NCBI GenBank assembly: GCA_949286115.1 | Contig: CASEBK010000031.1 | Coordinates: 1-64,000 of the forward strand | Source of the DNA: an uncultured Veillonellaceae bacterium | GTDB lineage: Bacteria; Bacillota; Negativicutes; Veillonellales; Dialisteraceae | DNA: 64,000 bases | Reading direction: 5' to 3' | Shown here: positions 34,750 through 44,699 of the stretch, piece by piece | How positions within the stretch are numbered: the first letter of the stretch is position 1 | Layout of the letters: each line of letters starts with the position of its first letter | The notes under the pieces: model-generated | Database searches by the model: none | The model's input: only the letters and a program-made list of their open reading frames with translations | What the model was told of the DNA's origin: nothing | Position numbers and translations under genes: made by a program

Positions 34750-37119
34750 ATGGGACGCATCGCAGAGATCCTGATCAATCGTCCATCCAAGCATCTGGAT
34801 AGGACGTTTACTTACCGTCTGCCAGATTCTCTCTCCTTCGTGACTGCCGGATGGCGGTGCGTCGTGCCCTTCGGCAGCCGGACGGAAGAGGGCATCGTGC
34901 TCGCCGTGCGGGATGAGACAGAGGGACCCGCGCCTTACCGGCTCCGCGATGTGTCGGCCGTAGTAGATGATTTTCCTTGGTTCACACCGGAAATGCTCTC
35001 TCTCGCCCGGTGGATCGCAGCCTATTACATGTGCACGTATATCGATGCGCTGCGGCTCTTTCTCATCGATAAAAAAGGCATCCGCACCGAAGTGAGCTAC
35101 TCGATCTGTTGGGAAGCCGTGCCGGGAGAACACCCGCTGCGCGGCCTGGTTGACGAGTCTATTTCTACACTTTCGGAGGAGGATGCGGCGCTTCTCTGGG
35201 ATGCTGATACGATCGCCTCCTATGTACGGCAGGGGCTGCTGAAAAAACGGGAATCAGTACAGGCCGTGTATCATCCGCCGCTCGAAAAATGGCTGGCTGC
35301 CAGTGCAGCACCGTCGAAAAACCAACGCGCCCGGCGCAGCCGCCAGCTGGCGCTGTGGGAGTATCTTCATCAGCAGGGCGCTCGGCCGGTGCACGTGCTG
35401 GAATCACAGGGGTTTTCCCCGGCGGTCATGCAGGCATTCTGCAAAAATGGGCTGGGGAATGCGTTCTTTCGGCCGAAAGAGACCTATTCTCTCGTAGGTC
35501 CGCAGAAAGACTTCGCAGGCAGAGAACTTACAGAAGAGCAAAAGCGGGTGTTGTCATCCGTCTGTGCGGCCATCGACGAGGGAGCATACAAAGGACAGCT
35601 TCTGATGGGCGTCACCGGAAGCGGAAAGACCGAAGTCTATCTGAGGGCGGCGGAACATGCCATTGAGCGCGGCGGTACGGTCTTGATCCTCGTGCCGGAG
35701 ATCGCCCTGACGATCCAGATGGTGGATTATTTTTCGGCTCGCTTCGGGGAAGACGTGACGTTTGTTCACAGCAAGCTCAGCCGGGGCGAACGATACAATA
35801 ACCGCCTCCGGGTGGAACGAGGGGAGAGCCGCATCGTCATCGGCTCCCGGTCAGCGCTCTTTCTGCCTTTCCGTGATCTGAAGCTCATCATCGTGGACGA
35901 AGAGTACGACGCTTCGTACAAGCAGGACGAGACGCCGTTTTATAACGGAAGGGACGCCGCAAAAAAACTGGCCGTGATCCATAACTGCCCCATCGTGCTG
36001 GGCGCGGCCACGCCGTCTGTCGCTACATATGCCGCTGCCCAGGCCGGGACGATCGAACTGCTGGAGATGAAAAAGCGGGTATATCAGGTGCCGCTGCCGG
36101 AGGTCCATGTGGTGGACATGCGGAGCGAAACAGGGGAGGCCGGTCCTTATTCCCGTCCGCTCCTGGACAGTCTGGCAGAGACCGTGAGCGCAGGGAAGAA
36201 AGCCATTTTATTTTTGAATCGGCGGGGCTATGCGACGGTGCTTCAGTGCCGCCGCTGCGGCTATGTCTTCAAGTGCCCGAACTGCGACGTATCACTGGTC
36301 TATCATAAAGCCCGTCATTTGCTGCATTGTCATTACTGCGAATGTGTTTTTCCCGTGCCGGAACGCTGTCCCCAATGCGGGGGCGAGGCCATCGCGTATC
36401 TGGGACACGGTACCGAAAAAGCGGAAGAGGAATTGGGAGAACTTCTGCCGGACGTCTCCTGTGGACGGCTCGATCTGGACAGTACTTCCCGCAAGCACTC
36501 CGCCGCGCAGATCTTGTCCGATTTTCGTGAAGGACGGTTCAACGTGCTCCTTGGCACGCAGATGGTCGCCAAAGGCCACGACATCCCCGGTGTGCAGATT
36601 GTGGGGATCCTTTCTGCGGATTCCATTCTGAATCGGCCCACGTATCTGGCCACCGAGCAGGGGTTCATCCTCATCACACAGTGCGCAGGGCGTGCAGGAC
36701 GCGGCGAAGAGCAGGGGCAGGTGGTGCTTCAGACTTACGATCCAGAGCACTATGTCATCCGAGCAGCGGTGAAGCAGGACTATCGCGCTTTTTATGAAGA
36801 AGAGATCCGTTTCCGCCAGGCGCTCCGGTACCCGCCATATACGCGGATGATGAAGATCACCTGCTTCAGCAAGCGATATGAAGAGGCGAGGACAAAGGCA
36901 GGGGATATCTCTTCCTGGCTGGATAGAGTCCTTCCCGGGCTCTCGCCAAAAGTTTCTGCAACGCCGCCTTACGATGAGCCTATCAGGAAAGTGCGGAATG
37001 TTTATTATGTATCGATCATGATCAAGGGGTCCTCTCTCCTTGCGCTGAAAACTGCAATGAGAAGAGCACCAGTCTTTCAGACCAATGGAGTCCTGATCGA
37101 TGTGGACCCGCTCTCGTGA
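34750..37119 (+). CDS. priA: Primosomal protein N' (replication restart helicase)
   Basis: 789 residues. It has an N-terminal 3'-DNA-binding domain (residues 1-105), the helicase core with Walker A GVTGSGKTEVYL (residue about 285), and a zinc-binding insert with four Cys pairs (CRRCGYVFKCPNCDVSL, then CHYCECVFPVPERCPQCG, residues about 500-545). The Walker B box reads VDEEYD where PriA normally has DEEH. PriA reloads the replisome at collapsed forks. It is followed by def-fmt-rsmB-rlmN, a common Firmicutes order. Confidence 0.95.
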   Translation: MGRIAEILINRPSKHLDRTFTYRLPDSLSFVTAGWRCVVPFGSRTEEGIVLAVRDETEGPAPYRLRDVSAVVDDFPWFTPEMLSLARWIAAYYMCTYIDALRLFLIDKKGIRTEVSYSICWEAVPGEHPLRGLVDESISTLSEEDAALLWDADTIASYVRQGLLKKRESVQAVYHPPLEKWLAASAAPSKNQRARRSRQLALWEYLHQQGARPVHVLESQGFSPAVMQAFCKNGLGNAFFRPKETYSLVGPQKDFAGRELTEEQKRVLSSVCAAIDEGAYKGQLLMGVTGSGKTEVYLRAAEHAIERGGTVLILVPEIALTIQMVDYFSARFGEDVTFVHSKLSRGERYNNRLRVERGESRIVIGSRSALFLPFRDLKLIIVDEEYDASYKQDETPFYNGRDAAKKLAVIHNCPIVLGAATPSVATYAAAQAGTIELLEMKKRVYQVPLPEVHVVDMRSETGEAGPYSRPLLDSLAETVSAGKKAILFLNRRGYATVLQCRRCGYVFKCPNCDVSLVYHKARHLLHCHYCECVFPVPERCPQCGGEAIAYLGHGTEKAEEELGELLPDVSCGRLDLDSTSRKHSAAQILSDFREGRFNVLLGTQMVAKGHDIPGVQIVGILSADSILNRPTYLATEQGFILITQCAGRAGRGEEQGQVVLQTYDPEHYVIRAAVKQDYRAFYEEEIRFRQALRYPPYTRMMKITCFSKRYEEARTKAGDISSWLDRVLPGLSPKVSATPPYDEPIRKVRNVYYVSIMIKGSSLLALKTAMRRAPVFQTNGVLIDVDPLS

Positions 37120-37224
37120 TCAGCGCAGCATCCGGCCGCACGGCAGAATATGATACAATAGCGATACAGCATAACGTCCGCGGAGATCATGCGGATTTTT
37201 GAAATACAGAAAGAAGGAATCACT

Positions 37225-37692
37225 GTGAGCCATATCATCACGGCAGGGAATCCGATCCTGAAGGAGACGGCAAAGCCGGTCACTGTGTTTGATAAAAAGT
37301 TGAAATTTCTGCTGGAAAATATGAAGAAGACGCTCTATGAAGCCAACGGGGTAGGGCTGGCTGCGCCGCAGATCGCCGTATCGCTGCGCATCTTCGTCGC
37401 AGACGACGGTGTATCCGGCTATGAGGAATACATCAATCCGGAATGGGTGCCGGTCGGGGAAGAAAAGACGATCGATGTGGAAGGCTGTCTTTCCGTACCG
37501 GATCTGTACGGTGAAGTGGAGCGCTACAGCGAAGTCCTGGTGAAATATCAGGACCGCCATGGCAAGAAAAAACAGAAAAAGGCATCCGGTCTTCTGGCGC
37601 GGTGCATCCAGCACGAGACAGACCATCTGAACGGCGTCCTTTTCATCGAAAAGGCCCTGTCGCTGCATAAGGGGAAAGATGTCGATGAGTGA
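37225..37692 (+). CDS. def: Peptide deformylase
   Basis: 155 residues from a GTG at 37225 (AAGAAGGAA upstream); an earlier in-frame ATG at 37189 lacks an RBS. It has the three deformylase motifs GVGLAAPQI, EGCLSVP and QHETDHLNG. It removes the formyl group from nascent N-terminal methionine, using a metal held by the Cys and two His residues. It overlaps fmt, which adds the formyl group to the initiator tRNA. Confidence 0.96.
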   Translation: MSHIITAGNPILKETAKPVTVFDKKLKFLLENMKKTLYEANGVGLAAPQIAVSLRIFVADDGVSGYEEYINPEWVPVGEEKTIDVEGCLSVPDLYGEVERYSEVLVKYQDRHGKKKQKKASGLLARCIQHETDHLNGVLFIEKALSLHKGKDVDE

Positions 37693-38635
37693 GCCGCTTC
37701 GCATCGTATTCATGGGAACGCCGGATTTTGCCGTGCCGGCGCTGCATCTGCTCTGCGAAAATGGCCATACGCCGGTCGCGGTGTACACGCAGCCTGATAA
37801 GGTGAATCGCCGCGGCGGTAAGATCTCTTTCTCACCGGTCAAGACGTATGCGCTGGAGAAGGGGATTTCCATCCATCAGCCGCTTACGTTCCGCACGGAA
37901 GAAGCGGAAGCAGAGCTGCGGGCCCTTGTACCGGATCTGCTCATCGTCATTGCTTACGGCCGCATCCTGCCGCAGGTGATCCTCGACATTCCCACCTACG
38001 GCGCTGTCAATATCCACGCTTCGCTCCTGCCGAAGTATCGCGGCGCGGCTCCGGTGCAGCGGGCTATCATCGATCAGGAAAAGGAGAGCGGCGTCACGCT
38101 CATGCATCTCGATGCAGGCATGGATACGGGCCCCATCATCAGTCAGGTGAAGGTCCCGCTGACGCTGTCCATGACGGCGGGAAGCCTTCTGGAAACACTG
38201 GCGCTCGCAGGAGCCGGAGAACTGCTGCGCATTCTGGATCATCTGCCTGAAGCGTTGGCAAACGCCGTACCGCAGGATGCAGAAAAAGCGACCTATGCGG
38301 AAAAGATCACGAAAGACATGGGACATATCGACTGGGGAAAAGACGCTCTGACGATCCACGCGCTGGCCAGAGGCATGTACCCCAATCCGGGCACGTACAC
38401 ATTTTTCCGGGGGAAACGGGTCAAGATCCATCAAACCGTACTTCCGGAAACGACGGCGGCGGAGGACGGCGCTGCCGGAGAGATCGTGTCTCTTGCTTCA
38501 GGCATCATCTGGGTGCAGACAGGACGCGGTGTGCTGGGGCTTGCAAAGATCCAGCCGGAAAACCACAAGCAGATGAATGCGGCCGATTTCATCAATGGCT
38601 ATCAGGTGAAAGTCCATGATGCGTTCACGGATTGA
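37679..38635 (+). CDS. fmt: Methionyl-tRNA formyltransferase
   Basis: 318 residues (an ATG two codons later is an alternative start). The formyl-transferase domain has RIVFMGTPDFAVPAL, the folate-site NIHASLLPKYRGAAPVQRAI and HLDAGMDTGPI. A C-terminal OB-like domain binds tRNA. It formylates Met-tRNA for initiation. It overlaps def by 14 bases and rsmB by 20. Confidence 0.97.
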   Translation: MSMSEPLRIVFMGTPDFAVPALHLLCENGHTPVAVYTQPDKVNRRGGKISFSPVKTYALEKGISIHQPLTFRTEEAEAELRALVPDLLIVIAYGRILPQVILDIPTYGAVNIHASLLPKYRGAAPVQRAIIDQEKESGVTLMHLDAGMDTGPIISQVKVPLTLSMTAGSLLETLALAGAGELLRILDHLPEALANAVPQDAEKATYAEKITKDMGHIDWGKDALTIHALARGMYPNPGTYTFFRGKRVKIHQTVLPETTAAEDGAAGEIVSLASGIIWVQTGRGVLGLAKIQPENHKQMNAADFINGYQVKVHDAFTD

Positions 38636-39971
38636 ATCGGCTCCGCCGGCGCGCCGGGCGGCGTATGAAGCGCTGTATGCCATTTTTGAAAAGGACGCCT
38701 ATGCCAATCTGACGCTTCAGCAGATGTTTCGCCGGTGGTCATGGAAGCAGGAAGAGCGGCGCTTTTTGACAGAGCTCGTTTACGGTGTGTGCCGCCGATA
38801 TAATGCGCTTCTCTGGATCATTGGACAGTTCAGTACGCGGCCGGTGAAGAAACTGGATCCCTCAGTGAGGCTCCTTCTTTGTCTCGGTCTGTACCAGCTC
38901 GTCTATCTGAATGCCGTGCCGGATGCGGCCGCAGTGAATGAGACGGTGAATACGGCAAAAAAGGTCACTCATGCGGGCGGCGCTAAATTCGTTAATGCAG
39001 TCCTTCGGAACTATCTCCGCCAAAAAGAGACACTGCGCTTTCCTTCTGAAGAGAAAGACGCAGTGCTTCATGATGCATTGACATATAATGAGCCGGAGTG
39101 GCTCGTCCGTCGGTGGGTCGGTGCCTGGGGGCGGGAAAAGGCACAGGCCGTCTTCGCAGCGCTCAATGAGATCGCCCCTACGGATATCCGGTGCAACACG
39201 CTGAAAACGACGCGGGAAGCGCTCATGCAGCAGCTGTGTGAAATGGGAGCGAAGCCAAAGGCGATCCCCTTTGCGGAAGAAGGCATCGCTCTGGGAGAAA
39301 GTATGCCCTTTTTCCGTTCTGCGATGCTGCGGGACGGTCTGGCCTATGTGCAGAATCGGGCGTCCATGGTCCCGGTGCAGATCCTTGCGCCGAAGCGGGG
39401 CGAACGGGTCCTCGATATGTGCGCCGCCCCGGGAAGCAAGACGACGCAGATCGCGGCGATGATGCAGGATGAAGGACACATCGACGCATGGGATCTGTAC
39501 CCGCACAAGATCCGCCTCATTGAGGAGAACTGCCGGCGGCTCGGCATCCGATCCGTCCGCGGAGAAGCGCGGGATGCTTCGACACTAAAACAGGAAGCGA
39601 AAGAGCGGTATGACCGTGTGCTTCTCGATGCGCCCTGTTCCGGACTTGGCGTCCTTGGACGGAAGACAGAAATGCGCTGGCGGAGAAAGGAGCAGGACCT
39701 CGCGGAATTTCCCGTGTTGCAGAAAAAACTTCTCCGTTGTGCGGCGGAATACGTCAAGCCGGGAGGACGTCTGGTCTACAGCACGTGCACGCTGGAGTGG
39801 GAAGAAAATGAGGCTGTGGTCGAAGCCTTTCTCAAAGAACATCCGGGATTTCAGCTCATGCCATTTTCTCTGCCCGGTATTGAAGGAGAGACAGGCATGT
39901 GCACGCTTTGGCCGGATGTGCATCACAGCGACGGCTTTTTTGCCGCGTGCCTGACAAGGAGGACTTTATGA
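38616..39971 (+). CDS. rsmB: 16S rRNA m5C967 methyltransferase
   Basis: 451 residues: an N-terminal NusB-like RNA-binding domain (residues 1-140), then a Rossmann methyltransferase with the AdoMet loop DMCAAPGSKTTQIA and the two catalytic cysteines in DAPCSGLGVLGRK and VYSTCTLEWEENE. It methylates C967 of 16S rRNA. It overlaps rlmN (ATGA). Confidence 0.95.
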   Translation: MMRSRIESAPPARRAAYEALYAIFEKDAYANLTLQQMFRRWSWKQEERRFLTELVYGVCRRYNALLWIIGQFSTRPVKKLDPSVRLLLCLGLYQLVYLNAVPDAAAVNETVNTAKKVTHAGGAKFVNAVLRNYLRQKETLRFPSEEKDAVLHDALTYNEPEWLVRRWVGAWGREKAQAVFAALNEIAPTDIRCNTLKTTREALMQQLCEMGAKPKAIPFAEEGIALGESMPFFRSAMLRDGLAYVQNRASMVPVQILAPKRGERVLDMCAAPGSKTTQIAAMMQDEGHIDAWDLYPHKIRLIEENCRRLGIRSVRGEARDASTLKQEAKERYDRVLLDAPCSGLGVLGRKTEMRWRRKEQDLAEFPVLQKKLLRCAAEYVKPGGRLVYSTCTLEWEENEAVVEAFLKEHPGFQLMPFSLPGIEGETGMCTLWPDVHHSDGFFAACLTRRTL

Positions 39972-41014
39972 AATGGAACGTATGGGGCCATTCGCTGGAA
40001 GAAACGGAACAATTCCTCCAGGAAGGAGGCTTTCCGCGCTTCCGGGCAAAACAGCTTCACGATTATCTGTATAAGCGATTCGTCTACGATTTTGCGGCCA
40101 TGACGCAGTTTCCGACCGCGATGCGGGAGTGGCTCACAAAACATGCGGTCATCGAAAAACCGGAAGTCATCCGGAAGCAGCAGTCAAGCGACGGCGATAC
40201 GACGAAACTTCTCCTCCGGCTGTCGGACGGCTCGCTGATCGAGACCGTATGCATGCATCACGACTACGGTAATTCCATCTGCGTTTCCACACAGGTGGGC
40301 TGTGCCATGGGATGCATCTTCTGTGCCTCCACCCGTCAGGGGATGGAGCGGAACCTTCTTCCCGGAGAGATGCTCGCTCAGGTCTATGCCTTCCGCATGC
40401 TGTATGATATTCCGGTCCATTCCATCGTTTTGATGGGAAGCGGAGAACCGCTCCGCAATTATGACAACGTATTGAAGTTCCTGCATCTGTGCCATAATGC
40501 AGACTGCCTCAATCTGTCATACCGAAGCATGACGCTCTCTACCTGCGGCATCGTACCGGCCATTTATGACCTGGCGAAAGAAGGACTTCCGATCACACTG
40601 GCGATCTCACTCCATGCGCCGAATGATACGATCCGAAACCGTATCCTTCCCGCGAGCCGCCGTTATCCCATCGGGACACTGATCGATGCGGCTGTCCATT
40701 ATTTCAACGTCACCGGACGGCGTGTGACCTTCGAATATATTCTGATCCAGGGCATCAATGCGGAGCTGGCCCACGCGGAAGAGCTCTGCCGCCTCGTGGG
40801 TCCGCTGGCGTGCCACTTCAATCTGATCCCCATCAACGGTACCGAACATATTCAGTTCTACCCGCCGAGCAGGCAGCAGACGGAGCGGTTTGCAAAGATC
40901 CTTGAAAAACACGGAAAAAGCGTTACCGTCCGCCGACAGATGGGTGACGAGATCCAGGCAGCCTGCGGTCAGCTGAAGCGGCGCTACTTGAACGATCAAA
41001 CAAAACATTCCTGA
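39968..41014 (+). CDS. rlmN: Dual-specificity RNA methyltransferase RlmN
   Basis: 348 residues from the ATG overlapping the rsmB stop. It is a radical SAM enzyme with the cluster motif CAMGCIFCAST (CxxxCxxC), the resolving Cys in RRQMGDEIQAACGQLK near the C-terminus, and MGSGEPLRNYDNV in the core. It methylates C2 of A2503 in 23S rRNA and A37 in some tRNAs. It is last in the def operon, with a terminator after it. Confidence 0.96.
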   Translation: MKWNVWGHSLEETEQFLQEGGFPRFRAKQLHDYLYKRFVYDFAAMTQFPTAMREWLTKHAVIEKPEVIRKQQSSDGDTTKLLLRLSDGSLIETVCMHHDYGNSICVSTQVGCAMGCIFCASTRQGMERNLLPGEMLAQVYAFRMLYDIPVHSIVLMGSGEPLRNYDNVLKFLHLCHNADCLNLSYRSMTLSTCGIVPAIYDLAKEGLPITLAISLHAPNDTIRNRILPASRRYPIGTLIDAAVHYFNVTGRRVTFEYILIQGINAELAHAEELCRLVGPLACHFNLIPINGTEHIQFYPPSRQQTERFAKILEKHGKSVTVRRQMGDEIQAACGQLKRRYLNDQTKHS

Positions 41015-41022
41015 CAGAAAGA

Positions 41023-41046
41023 AGACCTGATAAAGGTCTCTTTTTG
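41023..41046 (+). terminator. Terminator of the def-fmt-rsmB-rlmN unit
   Basis: AGACCT, loop GATAA and AGGTCT are followed by CTTTTT. The stem is short but well placed. Confidence 0.75.
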
Positions 41047-41185
41047 TTTTCCTGTGCCCGAACCGTGAAGCAGTTCTCTTTTCCGCAGTGTCTGTGGTAC
41101 AATGAAACCGTATGAAATTTTCTCTGGGAGGAGGAAGTCCTTTTCCCTGCGCCGTCTTGTGGCGGCGCGGCAGGGGAGACAGCGT

Positions 41186-41935
41186 ATGATCAGGAGCTAC
41201 GGGATGTCCGAGGCGGGACTGGTGCGTCCGGTCAATGAAGACTGCATTTTTATGGGCAGCGACCTTTTCGTCCTGGCAGACGGCATGGGCGGCTATGAAG
41301 GAGGACAGCTCGCGAGCACGACGGCTGTCGAGGCGGTGCGAAGATTCTTTGCAGATCGTGAAGGAGACTGCACGGAGGACGCGGTGCGCGAAGCGGCTCT
41401 TTCGGCGAATCGTGCCATCCTCCGCCGTAAGATGGACTCCAATGCGTATCAGGAGATGGGGACGACGCTCATTCTTGCTGCCGTGTCGAAAGGCGCTCTC
41501 TATTGGGCTCATGTAGGCGACAGCCGCCTCTATGTGTGGACGGAAGGCCGTCTTTCCCAAATCACAAAGGATCATTCTTTCGTCATGACTCTTGTAGACG
41601 AAGGAAAAATCACCCGTGAGGAAATGCGGGATCATCCGCGAAAGAACGAGATCACCCGGGCGGTGGGCATCCAGCCTGCGCTTGACGTTGATACAGGCGT
41701 TCTTGCGCTGAAGGAACCGATGATCATCCTCATCTGTTCCGATGGACTCAGTACGCTTGTGGATGACGATGCCATCGGTACGGCGCTCCGTGCCTGCGAT
41801 GACGGAAGCTCCGCACTGCGGGACTGTGCGGAGGCGCTCTTCCAGGAGGCTTATGACGCGGGAGCGACGGACAATATTTCTGCGATCTTCATTCAAAATA
41901 TCCCTGAGCATGGACATAATGGAGCTGAATCATGA
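41186..41935 (+). CDS. stp: PP2C-family serine/threonine phosphatase (PrpC/Stp type)
   Basis: 249 residues from the ATG at 41186 (RBS AGGGGAG). Metal-binding PP2C motifs are present: RPVNEDC, VLADGMGGYEGG, HVGDSRLYVW and DAGATDNISAIF. In Firmicutes this phosphatase reverses the phosphorylations made by the PASTA kinase encoded next, with which it overlaps by four bases. A TACAAT box at 41098 probably belongs to its promoter. Confidence 0.95.
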   Translation: MIRSYGMSEAGLVRPVNEDCIFMGSDLFVLADGMGGYEGGQLASTTAVEAVRRFFADREGDCTEDAVREAALSANRAILRRKMDSNAYQEMGTTLILAAVSKGALYWAHVGDSRLYVWTEGRLSQITKDHSFVMTLVDEGKITREEMRDHPRKNEITRAVGIQPALDVDTGVLALKEPMIILICSDGLSTLVDDDAIGTALRACDDGSSALRDCAEALFQEAYDAGATDNISAIFIQNIPEHGHNGAES

Positions 41936-43812
41936 CTGGAAAATTACTTGATAATCGCTACCAGCTGGTCAAAAAGATCGGGTCCGGCGGCATGGCGGAT
42001 GTATATATGGCAAAAGACATCCTCCTGGACCGGGTCGTAGCGGTAAAAATCCTCCACAGCAATTTTGCAGAAGACAATGAATTTGTGGTGCGGTTCCGGC
42101 ATGAAGCCCAGTCGGCCGGTAAACTGAGTCATCCGAATATCGTCGGCATCTATGACGTAGGATGTGATCAGGGCGTATACTATATCATTATGGAATATGT
42201 GGAAGGGACGACGCTCAAGCAGTATATCCAGACCCATCCCAATATTCCCATCGATACGGCCGTCAAGATCGCCATTGAGATTGGAAGCGCCCTGGAGGAA
42301 GCTCACCGTAACGGCATCATCCATTGCGACATCAAGCCTCACAATATCCTTCTGACCGATGCAGGAAAAGTGAAGGTAACGGATTTCGGCATCGCCCGAG
42401 TGATCAATTCCTCGACGATCATGAATCGGGAATCTATCCTGGGGTCTGTCCATTATCTGTCGCCGGAACAGGCGGCCGGAGATAAAGTGACGGAAAAGAC
42501 GGATATCTATTCTCTGGGCATCGTTCTTTATGAAATGCTCACGCATCATCTGCCTTTTGACGGAGATACGGCAGTGAGCATCGCGCTCAAGCATATCCAA
42601 AACGAGATCCCGCGGCCAACCAGATTCAATCCGGCAATCTCGCCGATGCTGGAAGAATGCCTTCTGACAGCGCTTCAGCGGGACCCGGACAAGCGGTATG
42701 ATTCAATCTCGGATTTTATCTCTGAGCTGAAGATCGCTCAGGGATTCACTACATCCATTTATAAACCGGCTCATCCGGATTTTGCAGCGGTGCCAAAGCC
42801 GGCGGCACCCCGACCGAAGAAAAATGATCCTCCGCTCAAAGTGCGTGAGAGGTATCTGGCTTATGTCATCACTCATCTGCCGCAGAAATACATCTGGATC
42901 GCCATGGTGCTTCTTTTCCTGGGAGCGTTCATCTGGGCATTTTTCAGCTTCGGCAATTTCTGGAGCTCGAAAAATATCACCGTACCGGATGTGGTAGGGA
43001 AGTCCGTTTCTACTGCGGAAGCCACGTTGAAATCGGAAAATCTTCGCGTTTCTATTGATGAGATCGCCAGCGATACCGTCCCCGCGGGGGAAGTCATCTC
43101 CCAGACGCCGCAGGCAGGCATGGACGTGAAGGAGCAGCGCATCATCCACCTCACCGTCAGCAAAGGCGGCGTGGTCATTCAGGTGCCGGACCTCAAAGGC
43201 ATGACGCTCGAGCAGGCACAGGAGCAGATCCGGCGGATGAATCTGAAGCTCGGTGCTGTGGAAAAGGGCGATGACAGCTCCATGCCGTCGGATGTCATTC
43301 TATCGCAGACACCGGCTCCGGGCTCTAACGCAGAAAAAGGGACGGTCATCAATGTGACGATCAACGGAAAACAGTTCCAGGCACCGGACGTGGTGGGCAT
43401 GACGCTGGCTGATGCGCGAAAGGCACTTTCTGCCGTGCAGCTCGCCGTGGGACATGTGACGAGCAGAGATCCCTCTGTGAAGGCTGATGATCCGGAAAGC
43501 ATCGTCACAGAACAGATGCCTCAGGCAGGAAGCGCCGTCACAAACGGCAAAGTCGACCTGGTCGTAGAAAAAGCCAAAGCCGCTTCGAATGGAAGCAGCG
43601 CAGAGAAGCGCGGTTCCGTCAACATTTCCATTCCGAAGGAAGGCAAAGCCCGCCATGTGGAGATCATCGTGATGGATGACGATGGCCGCCATACCGTCTA
43701 CAGCAGTGAGGCGGAACCGGGGGCTGTCATCACGAAAGATGTATCCGGCAAAGGAAAGGTGCGCGTGCAGGTCCTTGTGGATGATTCCGTGATCCAGGAT
43801 CGGGAACTCTGA
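41932..43812 (+). CDS. prkC: PASTA-domain serine/threonine protein kinase
   Basis: 626 residues: a Hanks-type kinase domain (residues 10-275; ATP Lys39, catalytic HCDIKPHN with Asp133, DFG near 155), a juxtamembrane region, one membrane helix (residues about 322-345) and three PASTA repeats (about 350-415, 416-484, 485-553), each opening with a VPDVVG-like motif. The C-terminal 70 residues form an extra domain. Such kinases sense muropeptides or lipid II and control growth and germination. It is in an operon with stp and rsgA. Confidence 0.96.
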   Translation: MTGKLLDNRYQLVKKIGSGGMADVYMAKDILLDRVVAVKILHSNFAEDNEFVVRFRHEAQSAGKLSHPNIVGIYDVGCDQGVYYIIMEYVEGTTLKQYIQTHPNIPIDTAVKIAIEIGSALEEAHRNGIIHCDIKPHNILLTDAGKVKVTDFGIARVINSSTIMNRESILGSVHYLSPEQAAGDKVTEKTDIYSLGIVLYEMLTHHLPFDGDTAVSIALKHIQNEIPRPTRFNPAISPMLEECLLTALQRDPDKRYDSISDFISELKIAQGFTTSIYKPAHPDFAAVPKPAAPRPKKNDPPLKVRERYLAYVITHLPQKYIWIAMVLLFLGAFIWAFFSFGNFWSSKNITVPDVVGKSVSTAEATLKSENLRVSIDEIASDTVPAGEVISQTPQAGMDVKEQRIIHLTVSKGGVVIQVPDLKGMTLEQAQEQIRRMNLKLGAVEKGDDSSMPSDVILSQTPAPGSNAEKGTVINVTINGKQFQAPDVVGMTLADARKALSAVQLAVGHVTSRDPSVKADDPESIVTEQMPQAGSAVTNGKVDLVVEKAKAASNGSSAEKRGSVNISIPKEGKARHVEIIVMDDDGRHTVYSSEAEPGAVITKDVSGKGKVRVQVLVDDSVIQDREL

Positions 43813-44687
43813 TGAAGGGCAGGATCATAAAAAACCAAAACGGGTATTTTTCCATCATCGGAGAAGCGGGAGAACTGCACCTGTGCCGCTCCCGAGGACG
43901 GTTGAAACGAATGACAGACGTCCTGGTGGGAGATCTCGTGGAATATGAACTTCCAAAAGCTTCTTCGGAAGCGGTCATCACCCATGTGTGTGAGCGGCGC
44001 AGTCTGCTTTGCCGCCCGCTGGTGGCCAATGTGGACCGCATCGTGCTCACGTCGGCAGTGCGGATGCCCGATGTCAACCGGTACACGCTGGATAAGATGA
44101 TCCTTCTGGCGGAAGATGCAGGGCTGGATATCCTGCTCTGTTTCAATAAGGCAGATCTGGCTTCGGCGGAAGCGGAAACGCTTCGGCAGGATTATGAAAA
44201 AGTTGGATATCCCGCGGTGTGCACGTCAACTTTTGACGGGCGGGGGCTGGAGGCTCTCGCTGCTGCGCTCAGAGGGCACATCATCGCGTTTTCCGGACCA
44301 TCCGGCGTGGGGAAGAGCAGTCTGCTCAATCATTTCCTGGGGCGCACGGTCTTTGAGTCGGGAAGCATCAGCCGACGGACTGGACGGGGCAAGAATACCA
44401 CTCGCCATGCGGAACTCATTCCCTTTGGTGAGGATTCTTTTCTGATGGATACGCCGGGATATACGGCCCTTGCTCTGGACACCATCCATCCGGAAAACGT
44501 GGGCTATCTGTTCCGGGATTTTCGCCCTTATCTCAGTCAGTGCCGCTTCACGGACTGCATGCATTTGAAAGAGCCGGACTGTGCCGTACGGGCGGCAGTC
44601 GCACGGGGAGATATCCTTTCCTCGCGGTACCAGTCCTACTGTCAGGCCCTGCAGGAGATCCGGGAAAATCGGACAAAGTATTATTAG
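43812..44687 (+). CDS. rsgA: Ribosome small-subunit GTPase RsgA
   Basis: 291 residues: an N-terminal OB-fold, then a circularly permuted GTPase in which the G4 motif FNKADL precedes G1 (GPSGVGKSSLLN) and G3 (DTPG), and a C-terminal zinc-binding helix domain with CRFTDCMHLKEPDC. It helps mature the 30S subunit. It overlaps the prkC stop by one base (TGATG), an arrangement common in Firmicutes. Confidence 0.96.
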   Translation: MKGRIIKNQNGYFSIIGEAGELHLCRSRGRLKRMTDVLVGDLVEYELPKASSEAVITHVCERRSLLCRPLVANVDRIVLTSAVRMPDVNRYTLDKMILLAEDAGLDILLCFNKADLASAEAETLRQDYEKVGYPAVCTSTFDGRGLEALAAALRGHIIAFSGPSGVGKSSLLNHFLGRTVFESGSISRRTGRGKNTTRHAELIPFGEDSFLMDTPGYTALALDTIHPENVGYLFRDFRPYLSQCRFTDCMHLKEPDCAVRAAVARGDILSSRYQSYCQALQEIRENRTKYY

Positions 44688-44699
44688 CGGGAGGTCTTT

